From the NCBI GenBank assembly GCA_965246765.1, contig CBDFFJ010000007.1, positions 124,001 through 188,000 on the forward strand: a DNA stretch of 64,000 nucleotides. The letters run 5' to 3'. Source of the stretch: UBA1952 sp965246765. GTDB lineage: Bacteria; Bacteroidota; Bacteroidia; Chitinophagales; Chitinophagaceae. A program made the position numbers and the translations under genes. Shown here piece after piece: positions 25,493 to 34,153 of this stretch; the stretch's first letter is position 1; each line of letters begins with the position of its first letter. The notes below the pieces were generated by a model that searched no databases, was not told the DNA's origin, and saw nothing but the letters and a program-made list of their open reading frames with translations.

Positions 25493-26845
25493 ATGCAAGC
25501 CACTAAAAGACTAATAATACTTGGCGCCGCCGAAAGCGGTGTGGGCGCGGCATTGCTCGGCAAGCAGCAGGGCTGGGACGTGTTTGTAAGCGACGGCGGC
25601 GCGATGAAGGACGTGTATAAAGCTGTGCTGGAAGACGCCGGCATCAGCTACGAGGAAAATGGTCACGACGAGGCCCGCCTGATAACCGCAGATTGTATTG
25701 TAAAAAGCCCCGGCATTCCTGAGAAGGCGGCTGTGATGAAAGCGATCCGCGCGGCAGGCATTGAAGTGTGCAGCGAAATTGAATTTGGCTTCCGTTACAA
25801 AGGCGACGGAAAAATCATCGCGATCACGGGCACCAACGGCAAAAGCACCACAACGAAGCTCACCTATCACCTGCTTAAAGACGCGGGACTGGACGTGAGC
25901 ATGGTGGGCAACATCGGCTACTCCTTTGCGAAGCAGCTGTATGAAAAGCCAACCGACTGGTACGTGATGGAGGTAAGTTCCTTTCAGCTGGATGACGTGT
26001 CTGCATTTAAGCCTAACGTCTCCGTACTCTTGAACATCACACCAGATCATTTGGACAGGTATAACTACGAAATGAGCCGCTACGCCGATGCAAAGTTCCG
26101 CATTGCCAGGAATCAGGACGCAGACGACCAGTTCATCATCAATGCCGACGATCCGGTCATTACAGACTGGCTCAGCCGCCACCCCCTTAACGCTACAAAA
26201 ATTCCGATCACCATGGACGAGCAAAAAGTACCGCAGACAGGCGCCTTCGTAAAAGACGAAGAGATTCATTTCCGCTACAATGGCGATGAAAGCCGCGTTC
26301 CTCTCACCGACCTGACCCTACAGGGAAAGCACAACCAATACAACACTATGGCCGCCGGCATTTCCGCCCGCATTGCAGGCATTCGCAAGGAAAAGATCCG
26401 CGAGTCTTTCACCACGTTTGAAGGCCTGGAGCACCGGCTGGAATATGTGGCGAGTGTGCGCGGCGTAGAGTTTATCAACGACAGCAAGGGCACGAACCTG
26501 AACTCCGTCTGGTTTGCGTTGGAAAGTATGAAACGCCCGACAGTTCTTATCCTCGGGGGTCAGGACAAGGGTAATGACTACAATGAAATCCTGGATCTGG
26601 TAAAGGAAAAGGTGAAAGCCATCGTATGCCTCGGCGCTGACAATACACCGATTCATGCTGCATTTGATAGCGTGATTGAGGATGTGGTAGATACCACAAG
26701 CGCGCAGGAAGCTGTTGAGACGGCGTACAGGCTGGCAACGGGCGGCGATACAGTGCTGCTCTCACCGGGTTGCGCCTCCTTTGATCTCTTCAAAAACTAC
26801 GAAGACCGTGGTCGTCAGTTCAAGGAAGCCGTAAAGGCTCTTTAA
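25493..26845 (+). CDS. murD: UDP-MurNAc-L-alanine:D-glutamate ligase
   Basis: A 450-residue Mur ligase with an N-terminal Rossmann-like domain, the ATP loop ITGTNGKSTTTKLTYHLL (about 115-132), NITPDHLDRY and the C-terminal ligase domain (INDSKGTNLNSVWFAL, ILGGQDKGNDY, LLSPGCASFDLFKNYEDRG). It adds D-Glu to UDP-MurNAc-L-Ala. Spacing to mraY is 20 bp and to ftsW 35 bp, consistent with one operon. Confidence 0.97.
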   Translation: MQATKRLIILGAAESGVGAALLGKQQGWDVFVSDGGAMKDVYKAVLEDAGISYEENGHDEARLITADCIVKSPGIPEKAAVMKAIRAAGIEVCSEIEFGFRYKGDGKIIAITGTNGKSTTTKLTYHLLKDAGLDVSMVGNIGYSFAKQLYEKPTDWYVMEVSSFQLDDVSAFKPNVSVLLNITPDHLDRYNYEMSRYADAKFRIARNQDADDQFIINADDPVITDWLSRHPLNATKIPITMDEQKVPQTGAFVKDEEIHFRYNGDESRVPLTDLTLQGKHNQYNTMAAGISARIAGIRKEKIRESFTTFEGLEHRLEYVASVRGVEFINDSKGTNLNSVWFALESMKRPTVLILGGQDKGNDYNEILDLVKEKVKAIVCLGADNTPIHAAFDSVIEDVVDTTSAQEAVETAYRLATGGDTVLLSPGCASFDLFKNYEDRGRQFKEAVKAL

Positions 26846-26880
26846 GTATATCCCGGCTTCAACGTTTCAACCACCACCGA

Positions 26881-28167
26881 ATGCAGCAGGTATTAAACAG
26901 AATGAGAGGCGACCGCGTCATCTGGAGCGTTGTGCTTGTGCTTGCCTTTATCTCTTTGTTGGCAGTGTACAGCTCTACGCGCTCTCTCGCCTACAAGATG
27001 GATAAAAATGCGAGCTACTATCTGGTGAAGCAGCTTTCCGTGCTTGCAGTGGGCCTGCTTATCATCTATCTGATACACAGAGTTAACTACACCAAGTTTG
27101 CCCGGCTGTCCGTGCTGGCCTATCTGATTTCACTTCCCCTGCTGGTTTATACCCTGTTTTTCGGCACTGCTATCAACAGCGGCTCCCGCTGGATACGGCT
27201 CCCGGTAATCAACCTTACGTTTCAGACATCAGACCTCGCCAAGCTGGCGCTGTTTATGTTTTTGGCGCGCCTGCTGTCTATCAAGCAAGGCACTATTAAA
27301 GATCTCAAGAAAGGCTTCCTGCCGGTATTGCTGCCGGTAGGCCTCACCTGCGCGCTCATCGCCCCTGCCAATCTTTCTACTGCATTAATGCTCGGCGCCA
27401 CCTGCTGCATCCTGTTCTTCATCGGACGTGTACAGGTAAAGCACATCGGCATGCTTGCCCTCGCAGGCGTAGTAGGCGTAGTGCTTCTGTTCGCTATTTC
27501 TAAAGCTACCGGCTTTGGCCGGGCGGCAACCTGGGAAAAGCGCATAGCCGACTTCCGTGGCGGATCTAAGGAGGGCGGTAAGAAAGAAGAAGTTTTTCAG
27601 GTGCAACAGGCGAAAATTGCCATTGCCAATGGTGGCATTTTCGGTCGCGGGCCGGGCCATAGCCTCCAACGCGACTATCTCCCGGAAGCTTATTCGGATT
27701 TTATATTCTCCTCCATCATTGAAGAATACGGTTTAGTCGGCGGAGCCATTCTTGTGCTCCTTTACCTTACCTTTTTGTGGCGAAGCATTATCCTGTTTCG
27801 CCGATGTCCATACGCCTTCGGCGCTTTCCTTGCTGTTGGCCTGAGCATCACGCTTGTCTTTCAGGCGATGCTGAATATGGCGGTGAATGTGCATCTCGTG
27901 CCCGTGACCGGCCTTACGCTCCCAATGGTGAGCATGGGCGGCTCCTCCATCTGGTTTACGTCCATTGCCATTGGCATCGTGCTCTCGGTAAGCCGCTATG
28001 TGGATGAGATGGAAGGCGTCGGCGTGAAGCCGGTACCCGCGAAAGGAAGCACGCTGCACATTGAGACGCCGGATGAAGATGAGGAAGACGGCGCCGAAGA
28101 AGAAGCTTACGAACCAACACCCGCTCCATCCCCAAAAAGAAAAGCAAAAGAGCCGCAGCCAGCCTGA
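26881..28167 (+). CDS. ftsW: SEDS peptidoglycan polymerase FtsW
   Basis: A 428-residue polytopic protein (about ten membrane spans). Recognisable SEDS features include AVYSSTRSLAYK, NSGSRWIRLP, RIADFRGG before the large periplasmic loop, and the C-terminal signature VPVTGLTLPMVSMGGSS. The cytoplasmic tail (about residue 385 on) is acidic and then Pro/Lys-rich (EDEEDGAEEEAYEP, PSPKRKAKEP). FtsW polymerises lipid II into septal glycan with FtsI. It sits between murD and murG as in most dcw clusters. Confidence 0.96.
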   Translation: MQQVLNRMRGDRVIWSVVLVLAFISLLAVYSSTRSLAYKMDKNASYYLVKQLSVLAVGLLIIYLIHRVNYTKFARLSVLAYLISLPLLVYTLFFGTAINSGSRWIRLPVINLTFQTSDLAKLALFMFLARLLSIKQGTIKDLKKGFLPVLLPVGLTCALIAPANLSTALMLGATCCILFFIGRVQVKHIGMLALAGVVGVVLLFAISKATGFGRAATWEKRIADFRGGSKEGGKKEEVFQVQQAKIAIANGGIFGRGPGHSLQRDYLPEAYSDFIFSSIIEEYGLVGGAILVLLYLTFLWRSIILFRRCPYAFGAFLAVGLSITLVFQAMLNMAVNVHLVPVTGLTLPMVSMGGSSIWFTSIAIGIVLSVSRYVDEMEGVGVKPVPAKGSTLHIETPDEDEEDGAEEEAYEPTPAPSPKRKAKEPQPA

Positions 28168-28200
28168 TTAACTCTGCACTTAAACCTCAACACTTAAAAC

Positions 28201-29325
28201 TTGTCCTTTCGCATTATCATAGCAGGCGGCGGCACCGGCGGGCACATCTTCCCGGCGGTGGCCATCGGTCATGCCGTGCAGCGGCTTTCGCCGGGAGCGG
28301 AGCTGCTATTTGTTGGCGCGCAGGGCAAGATGGAAATGGAGAAAGTGCCGCAGGAAGGTTTTAAAATTATCGGCCTGCCGATTGCTGGTTTTAATCGCAG
28401 CCATCTCTGGAAAAACTTTTCGCTGCCCTTCAAACTGCTGAAAAGCGCCATAAAGGCAAAGCAAATCATCCGCGACTTTAAGCCGCACGCAGCGGTTGGC
28501 GTTGGCGGCTACGCTTCCTTTCCGGTGTTGAATGCCGCACAAGGCTTAGGCATACCAACACTCATTCAGGAGCAAAATTCTTACGCCGGAAAGAGCAATA
28601 AGATTCTGGCAAAGAAGGCCGCCGCGGTTTGCGTTGCTTACGAAGGCATGGAGCAGTTCTTTCCTAAAGAAAAGCTCATTCTCACCGGCAATCCTGTGCG
28701 TAAAGCCATTGCGCAATCCAGCATTACTCAGGAAGAAGGTCGTGCCGTATTCGGGATAGAGGCGACAGGCAAAGTAATCCTGATTGTCGGCGGCAGCCTT
28801 GGCGCAAAATCTATCAATGAAGCTATCGTTGCCGGACTGAAAGACATTCTCGCCGAAGGCGTCACCATTATCTGGCAGACCGGCAAACCTTATTTTGAAA
28901 CAGCACAGCAACAAGCCGCCCAATTCGGAAGCAGCGTTAAGGCGTTTGACTTCATCCGCCAGATGGATTACGCTTACGCCGCAGCGGATGTAGTTATCTC
29001 CCGGGCTGGCGCGTTGGCCATCGCCGAGCTGTGCATCGCTGCGAAGCCTGTCATTTTCGTGCCGTATCCCTTTGCCGCCGAAGACCATCAGACCGGCAAT
29101 GCGATGGCGCTTGTGCAGCACAATGCCGCCCAGCTCGTCCGCGATGCAGATGCCCAACAAGACCTTATTCCAAAGCTTAAAACCCTCCTCCACGACGAAG
29201 CCACCCAAACCATCATGCAGCAGGCCTTGCAACGCCTCGCCATCCGCGACGCCGACGAGCGCATCGCCCAAAGGGTTATTGACTTAGCCGCTCAACGTCT
29301 CAACGCTTTAACGACTCAACGATGA
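28201..29325 (+). CDS. murG: UDP-GlcNAc:MurNAc-pentapeptide lipid transferase (lipid II synthase)
   Basis: A 374-residue GT-B enzyme that appears to start at TTG (28201), directly before SFRIIIAGGGTGGHIFPAV; no in-frame ATG exists nearer. GGGTGGH binds the lipid I/pyrophosphate side; VGGYASFP, QEQNSYAGKSNK and SRAGALAIAEL (donor-binding region) are present. It adds GlcNAc to lipid I on the inner face of the membrane. Its last bases overlap the murC start (ATGA). The preceding 33-bp spacer is a run of CA-rich CACTTAAA-type sequence. Confidence 0.97.
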   Translation: MSFRIIIAGGGTGGHIFPAVAIGHAVQRLSPGAELLFVGAQGKMEMEKVPQEGFKIIGLPIAGFNRSHLWKNFSLPFKLLKSAIKAKQIIRDFKPHAAVGVGGYASFPVLNAAQGLGIPTLIQEQNSYAGKSNKILAKKAAAVCVAYEGMEQFFPKEKLILTGNPVRKAIAQSSITQEEGRAVFGIEATGKVILIVGGSLGAKSINEAIVAGLKDILAEGVTIIWQTGKPYFETAQQQAAQFGSSVKAFDFIRQMDYAYAAADVVISRAGALAIAELCIAAKPVIFVPYPFAAEDHQTGNAMALVQHNAAQLVRDADAQQDLIPKLKTLLHDEATQTIMQQALQRLAIRDADERIAQRVIDLAAQRLNALTTQR

Positions 29326-30680
29326 ACCTCGCGCAAATCAAAAAAGTCTATTTCCTCGGCATCGGCGGCATTGGCATGAGCGCCCTCGCCCGCTTCTTCC
29401 TGCAACGCGGGGCAGAGGTGAGCGGCTATGATCGGTCGGAAACAGAGCTGACGCAGCGCTTGGTTTCGGAAGGGGCGAAGATTCATTACCAAGACAATGA
29501 CTCTTTACTATGGCAGGATGCGGAGCTGGTAGTGTACACGCCCGCCATTCCCAAAGACAATAAAGAGCTGAGCTGGTATCAGCAGCAGGGCCGCGAAGTT
29601 TATAAGCGCAGCGACGTGCTGCAATGGATTACCGAAGGTCACCGCGCCATCACGGTTGCGGGTACGCACGGAAAGACGACCGTCTCCACCATGATTGCGC
29701 ACCTGCTGCGCCATGCGCGGTTCGGCGGCACTGCCTTCCTCGGTGGCATTGCGGCGAATTACAATTCAAATTTCTGGAGCGGCGAGGGTGACACAGTGGT
29801 TGTGGAAGCCGACGAATATGATCGTTCCTTCCTGAAGCTGCGCCCGGATATAGCAGTCCTTACAGCTATGGACGCGGACCACTTGGACATCTACGGGACC
29901 GAGGCGGCGATGGAAGAGGCATTCATTCAATACACGCAGAATATTAAGCCAGGCGGACAGCTTTTCGTAAAGCACGGGCTGAAGCGCGGCAAGGAATTGC
30001 ACGCCGATACGGTAACCACCTACAGTCTGCAAAACAGCGCTGCCAATGTGTATGCAGCGAACATTGTGCAAAAGAGCGGCGGCTACGTCTTTGACGTGAT
30101 GAACCCGGCAGGAATGGTGAGCGCCCTGCACTTGCCAATCGGCGGGATGCACAATGTGGAGAACGCGGTTGTGGCAACGGCAGTGGCGATGGGCGAAGGG
30201 CTTTCGGCAAATGATGTGAAGGCTGCCTTTGCTGATTTCAAAGGCGTGCATCGCCGCTTTGAGTATGTGGTGAAGAACGATGCGCACATCTATATAGACG
30301 ACTATGCGCATCACCCGGAAGAACTGTCGGCACTCATCGCCAGCGCCAAGCGGCTTTTTCCTAAGAGGCGTTGTGTGGTAGCGTTTCAACCGCATCTGTT
30401 TTCAAGAACAAAGGATTTTGCGGCTGGCTTCGCGCACAGCTTAGACATGGCCGATGAGGTAATTCTCTTAGACATCTATCCCGCGCGCGAGCTGCCAATG
30501 GACGGCGTGACATCAAAGATGATCGCTGATAAAATGGGGAACCCTGAGCATACTATTCTGAGCAAGGATGGGTTACTGGATTGGGTGAAGGCTGCAAAGC
30601 CTCAACTATTCATTACCGCCGGCGCAGGAGATATTGATAAGCTTGTTCAACCAATCGGAAACATTCTTAGCACTAACTGA
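29322..30680 (+). CDS. murC: UDP-MurNAc:L-alanine ligase
   Basis: A 452-residue Mur ligase, starting by ATGA overlap with murG. It has the Rossmann N-terminus (YFLGIGGIGMSALARFF), the ATP loop VAGTHGKTTVSTMIAHLL and motifs VVEADEYDRSFL, TAMDADHLDIY, IDDYAHHPEEL and FQPHLFSRTKDF. It adds the first stem L-Ala to UDP-MurNAc. Normal length and complete. Confidence 0.97.
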   Translation: MNLAQIKKVYFLGIGGIGMSALARFFLQRGAEVSGYDRSETELTQRLVSEGAKIHYQDNDSLLWQDAELVVYTPAIPKDNKELSWYQQQGREVYKRSDVLQWITEGHRAITVAGTHGKTTVSTMIAHLLRHARFGGTAFLGGIAANYNSNFWSGEGDTVVVEADEYDRSFLKLRPDIAVLTAMDADHLDIYGTEAAMEEAFIQYTQNIKPGGQLFVKHGLKRGKELHADTVTTYSLQNSAANVYAANIVQKSGGYVFDVMNPAGMVSALHLPIGGMHNVENAVVATAVAMGEGLSANDVKAAFADFKGVHRRFEYVVKNDAHIYIDDYAHHPEELSALIASAKRLFPKRRCVVAFQPHLFSRTKDFAAGFAHSLDMADEVILLDIYPARELPMDGVTSKMIADKMGNPEHTILSKDGLLDWVKAAKPQLFITAGAGDIDKLVQPIGNILSTN

Positions 30681-30704
30681 TAATTCAGCATACGCAAAAC
30701 CCGA

Positions 30705-30753
30705 CACTCACCACTCACCACTCACCACTCACCACTCAACACTCACCACTCAA
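30705..30753 (+). repeat. Heptamer microsatellite CACTCA(C/A) x7 just before ftsQ
   Basis: Seven uninterrupted 7-bp units: four CACTCAC, then CACTCAA, CACTCAC, CACTCAA, followed by a partial CAC and GCC-ATG. It occupies the leader of ftsQ, whose start is 7 bp after the last unit. Similar CA-rich, G-poor spacers lie before mraY and murG. Slippage of one unit would change leader length by 7 bp. Confidence 0.9.
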
Positions 30754-30759
30754 CACGCC

Positions 30760-31908
30760 ATGCCCCGCCGCATTTCCATCCGCAAAATCATCCAGACGCT
30801 TGTCACGATAGTGGCAGTGGCTGGCTGTGCCGTCGCGATGATCAGTGCAGACCGGGCACATTCGCGCAGGAAGATAAAAGGGGTGCAGCTGCAAGTGAAG
30901 AGCCCTTCAGGCGTTCATTTCCTTACTGAGGAGGCAGTAAGATCAATGTTGTTTGCCAGCCGGCACATTAACCCGCTCGGGATGAGCATTGAGCAGCTAA
31001 ATGAGCGCTCCATGGAGGCCATCCTTCGTGCCAACCCCTGGGTCCGGGATGCGCAGATCTGGACTGATGCCGGGTGTGTCATGCACATCATACTCACGCA
31101 GCGCGTTCCGCTTGTCAGAATATTTGAGGAGGACGGCAACAGCTACTATCTTGACGCAGCCCTGCAGGCAATGCCGCTTTCATCGCAGTATTCCCACTAT
31201 GTGCCGGTTGTTACAGGCGTACCCAAGCTTGGCGCCGACAGCGCCGCCATGGTCGTGAAGGGGCGCATTACAGGGCTTGTGCAGCGCATAGCGCAAGACA
31301 CTTTCTGGAACGCCCAGGTGTCTCAGATAGAAATGCGCATTGACGGCGGCTTTGAACTGATCCCGGTGCTGGGAAGGCAACGCATTATTCTGGGAGACAC
31401 GGCGCGGCTCCGCGAAAAACTGGATAATCTCTTTGCTTTTTACAGGCAGATTCAGAATAAGGTGGGTTGGGACAAGTACAAAACCCTTGACCTGCGTTAT
31501 GCCGGCCAGGTCGTAGCCTCGCCCTCGCTGCCCTGGAAGGCGCCGGTGGATAAGGCCATCAGCAACATGAGCTGGCTGCAGGCTATTATGGATAATGCGC
31601 CCGCCAATGCCGCACAGCTTGGTGGTGATGCCGCGGCTTTCGCAGACAGCAGTGCGGCGCCGTCATCGCCCGCACCGTCAAAACTTTCCATACCAGTGGC
31701 AGCGGTCAAGACGCATGTAGGTGTAAAGCCTGCGCCGGCAAAGCCTTCTGCAAATCCCCATACACTGGTAACAGGTACAAAAAAGCCGGTGAACCAGTCT
31801 GCCGCCAGGCCCGTAAAACCCAGGCTCCCCGCAAGATCCGCAAGCACGCTGAAAAATACTTCGCATCACCAGCAAAATACGCCCCCCAATGCAGCAACAA
31901 ACAGATAA
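30760..31908 (+). CDS. ftsQ: Cell division protein FtsQ (Bacteroidota type)
   Basis: A 382-residue bitopic protein from the ATG at 30760 (MPRRISIRKIIQTL); an in-frame upstream start would translate the heptamer repeat and is rejected. A membrane span near residues 10-32 is followed by a POTRA-like domain (KIKGVQLQVKS to about residue 105) and an FtsQ/DivIB-like domain with RANPWVRDAQIW and LTQRVPLVRIF. After about residue 270 the protein ends in a low-complexity Ala/Pro/Ser/Lys tail of roughly 110 residues, longer than usual. FtsQ recruits FtsL and its partner to the septum. Its 3' end overlaps ftsA by 20 bp. Confidence 0.88.
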   Translation: MPRRISIRKIIQTLVTIVAVAGCAVAMISADRAHSRRKIKGVQLQVKSPSGVHFLTEEAVRSMLFASRHINPLGMSIEQLNERSMEAILRANPWVRDAQIWTDAGCVMHIILTQRVPLVRIFEEDGNSYYLDAALQAMPLSSQYSHYVPVVTGVPKLGADSAAMVVKGRITGLVQRIAQDTFWNAQVSQIEMRIDGGFELIPVLGRQRIILGDTARLREKLDNLFAFYRQIQNKVGWDKYKTLDLRYAGQVVASPSLPWKAPVDKAISNMSWLQAIMDNAPANAAQLGGDAAAFADSSAAPSSPAPSKLSIPVAAVKTHVGVKPAPAKPSANPHTLVTGTKKPVNQSAARPVKPRLPARSASTLKNTSHHQQNTPPNAATNR

Positions 31909-33379
31909 TATTGCGCCCCAAAACCCTGATCACCAAAGCACAGTGTCCAGCGAAAACAAAAACCCGATTATCGTAGGCCTTGACATCGGCACCACCAAAG
32001 TGGTGGCCATCGCAGGTCGGAAAAATTCTTTTGGCAAGCTGGAAATTCTCGGCTTCGGAAAGGCAGAAAGCGCAGGTGTAAGCCACGGCGTAGTTATGAA
32101 TATTGATCAGTGCATTAAAAGCATTGAGCAGGCTATTCAGGCATGTCTGGACAGCAATAAAGCGCTTGAGGTCGCCGAGGTGTACGTCGGCATTGCCGGC
32201 CAGCACATCAAAAGCATCCAGACGCGCGGCGACCGTGTGCGCATTAATGCGGACGACATCATCACCAAGGATGACATTGACCTGCTCGTCCGCGACCAAT
32301 ACAAGACCTACATCCCGGCCGGCGACCAGATTATTGACATCATCCCGCAGGAGTTTGCGGTTGATAATACCGCGTCCGTGCTTGACCCGATCGGCATGAG
32401 CGGCGTGAAGCTGGGCGCGAACTTCCACATCATCACAGGCGACCGGAATGCCATCCGCAACATCAAGCGCTGCGTGGACAAGAGCAATCTCAAGACGCGC
32501 GACCTGGTGCTGCAGCCGCTCGCCTCAGCCGCCGCAGTTATGAATGAAGAGGATCTGGAAGCGGGCGTAGCCATCGTGGACATCGGTGGTGGCACAACAG
32601 ACATGGCCGTTTTCTACGACGGCATGCTCAAGCACACAGCGGTGATCCCCTACGCCGGCGTGAATATCTCCAACGACATCCGCAACGGTCTTGGGGTGCT
32701 GAAGGCCCAGGCGGAGCAAATGAAGGTGCAATTCGGTACCGCGCTGGCGGAAGAAGCGAACGCGAATGCATACATCACTATCCCCGGTCTGCGCGGATTG
32801 CCGCCGAAGGAAATTTCCGTGAAGAATCTGGCGCACATCATCCAGGCGCGCATGACGGAGATCCTGGATTATGTGGTGTATCACCTGAAGCAGATCGGGC
32901 TGGATAAGCAGCTTTACGGCGGCATAATCCTCACGGGCGGCGGCGCGCAGCTAAAAAATATCATTCAGCTTACCGAATACGTCACCGGGCTTGGCGCGCG
33001 CCTCGGCTATCCGAATGAGCACCTTGCCGGCGGCCATGCAGAGAATCTGAACAACCCGATGTATGCCACTTGCATTGGCCTGATATTGCGCGGCTACCAC
33101 GATTATGAAATGGGACGCCTGCGCTTTGTCGGCGAGGGAGGCAACATCATTCACCTTGGCGGAGAAGAGCCGATTGCGGTGAGCGCGGCAACAGCCGGCG
33201 TGCTCGCGGCGCCGGAGGCTCCCGTAATTGAGCCTGCGCCTGCCGAAGAGGAGGATTTGATAATGGAGGCAAAAGAGCGCGGCTATCGGCGAAAAGCGAC
33301 GATGGGCAAGCTGTTTGACGGACTGAAGAACAAGTTTATGAGCTTGTTTGAAGAAGTGGAGGATTCTGAGATTAACTAA
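31889..33379 (+). CDS. ftsA: Cell division protein FtsA
   Basis: A 496-residue actin-family protein overlapping ftsQ by 20 bp. Nucleotide motifs: VGLDIGTTKVVAIAG (about 28-42), VAIVDIGGGTTDMAVF (about 228-243) and ILTGGGAQLKN (about 348-358). The SHS2-type 1C domain lies in between. The protein ends in an amphipathic helix (MGKLFDGLKNKFMSLFEE) that tethers it, and through it FtsZ, to the membrane. Unlike most clusters, ftsZ does not follow directly: 774 bp with a decayed GIY-YIG gene intervene. Confidence 0.97.
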   Translation: MQQQTDNIAPQNPDHQSTVSSENKNPIIVGLDIGTTKVVAIAGRKNSFGKLEILGFGKAESAGVSHGVVMNIDQCIKSIEQAIQACLDSNKALEVAEVYVGIAGQHIKSIQTRGDRVRINADDIITKDDIDLLVRDQYKTYIPAGDQIIDIIPQEFAVDNTASVLDPIGMSGVKLGANFHIITGDRNAIRNIKRCVDKSNLKTRDLVLQPLASAAAVMNEEDLEAGVAIVDIGGGTTDMAVFYDGMLKHTAVIPYAGVNISNDIRNGLGVLKAQAEQMKVQFGTALAEEANANAYITIPGLRGLPPKEISVKNLAHIIQARMTEILDYVVYHLKQIGLDKQLYGGIILTGGGAQLKNIIQLTEYVTGLGARLGYPNEHLAGGHAENLNNPMYATCIGLILRGYHDYEMGRLRFVGEGGNIIHLGGEEPIAVSAATAGVLAAPEAPVIEPAPAEEEDLIMEAKERGYRRKATMGKLFDGLKNKFMSLFEEVEDSEIN

Positions 33380-33420
33380 CCTCTCCTTCCTTCTTTCTTA
33401 CATCCATCTTATCAATTCAC

Positions 33421-33957
33421 AGCGACTTTGTCATTCCTTAGGAGTCTGTTTCTCCACGAGCAATCATTGAAAAATGCAACGCCCGCAATTCCGCTCACGA
33501 ACTGGCACAAGGATGTGCTCTACACCGGCGTCACAAAAAATCTCCCAGCGCGGCTCGTAGAGCATTGGAATGTAAAAGAAGGGAGCTTTACAAAACGCTA
33601 TAACGTACACAACTTGGTCTGGTGGGAAAGCACAAAATATGTGATGAATGCAATCGCACTTGAATGGAAATAAAGAATTGGACTCGGGCAAAAGAAGAAC
33701 GAATTCATAGCGCAGTTTAATCCTGAATGGAAGTTTTTGAATGTAGAGATGCCGGGCAATTGGCCGCCGACAGAGGAGCAAGTGGAAGAAGTAAAGGAAC
33801 GTTGGCGGCAGGAAGAGATGGCAAAGAGTAGTACACCACTTTCATTTATGCGACAGGTCGTTTGAAATGCTTACTCGTTCTTTGTCATTCCGTAGGAATC
33901 TGTTTGTTGAAAATCTGCTCATGGCCGAACAGATTCCTTCGGTATGACAAAGTCGCT
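33421..33957. repeat. Inverted and direct repeats flanking the GIY-YIG remnant
   Basis: The copy at 33421-33451 (AGCGACTTTGTCATTCCTTA, then GGAGTCTGTTT) recurs in direct orientation at 33880-33905 (CTTTGTCATTCCGTAGGAAT, then CTGTTT) and in inverted orientation at 33928-33957, 26 of 30 bases matching the first. ATTCCGTAGGAAT is itself nearly palindromic. The outer inverted pair bounds the segment between ftsA and ftsZ that contains the nuclease remnant. Confidence 0.8.
33474..33865 (+). pseudogene. Decayed GIY-YIG endonuclease-family gene
   Basis: Conceptual translation shows the centre and C-terminus of a small GIY-YIG protein: LTNWHKDVLYTGVTKNLPAR, FTKRYNVHNLVWW, KNWTRAK and KKNEFIAQFNPEWKFL. 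These lie in more than one frame: the first block ends at an in-frame TAA (33671-33673), KNWTRAK reads in a second frame (33673-33693), and the rest returns to the first frame up to the TGA at 33863-33865. The N-terminal GIY strand is not recognisable and the ATG at 33474 is in yet another frame. I read this as a gene broken by at least two indels. It sits inside a dispersed-repeat frame between ftsA and ftsZ. Confidence 0.75.
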
Positions 33958-34153
33958 GAAAGCCATGTTGGGAGAAACTTTGTTCGCAGATAGAAGGAAA
34001 ATAAACGCATAATAAACATCCACAGAATTATAATCCGCAAGCCGATTAGCGCACACAATTCTGAAGTGTGCGACGCAACGGACGCTGCATAGACTTCCCC
34101 AAGCCGACTAACAAAAAATTCAACCTAAAATATCCAAATACACAACCGACTTT

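Noticed and set aside
30634..30759. Longer FtsQ start within murC
   Set aside because: It would translate the heptamer microsatellite (HHSPLTTHH) and overlap murC; the ATG at 30760 leads directly to the basic and membrane segment.
33428..33673. Intact 81-residue GIY-YIG protein
   Set aside because: Its start falls inside the flanking repeat, the GIY strand is missing and conserved C-terminal blocks continue in shifted frames past its stop.
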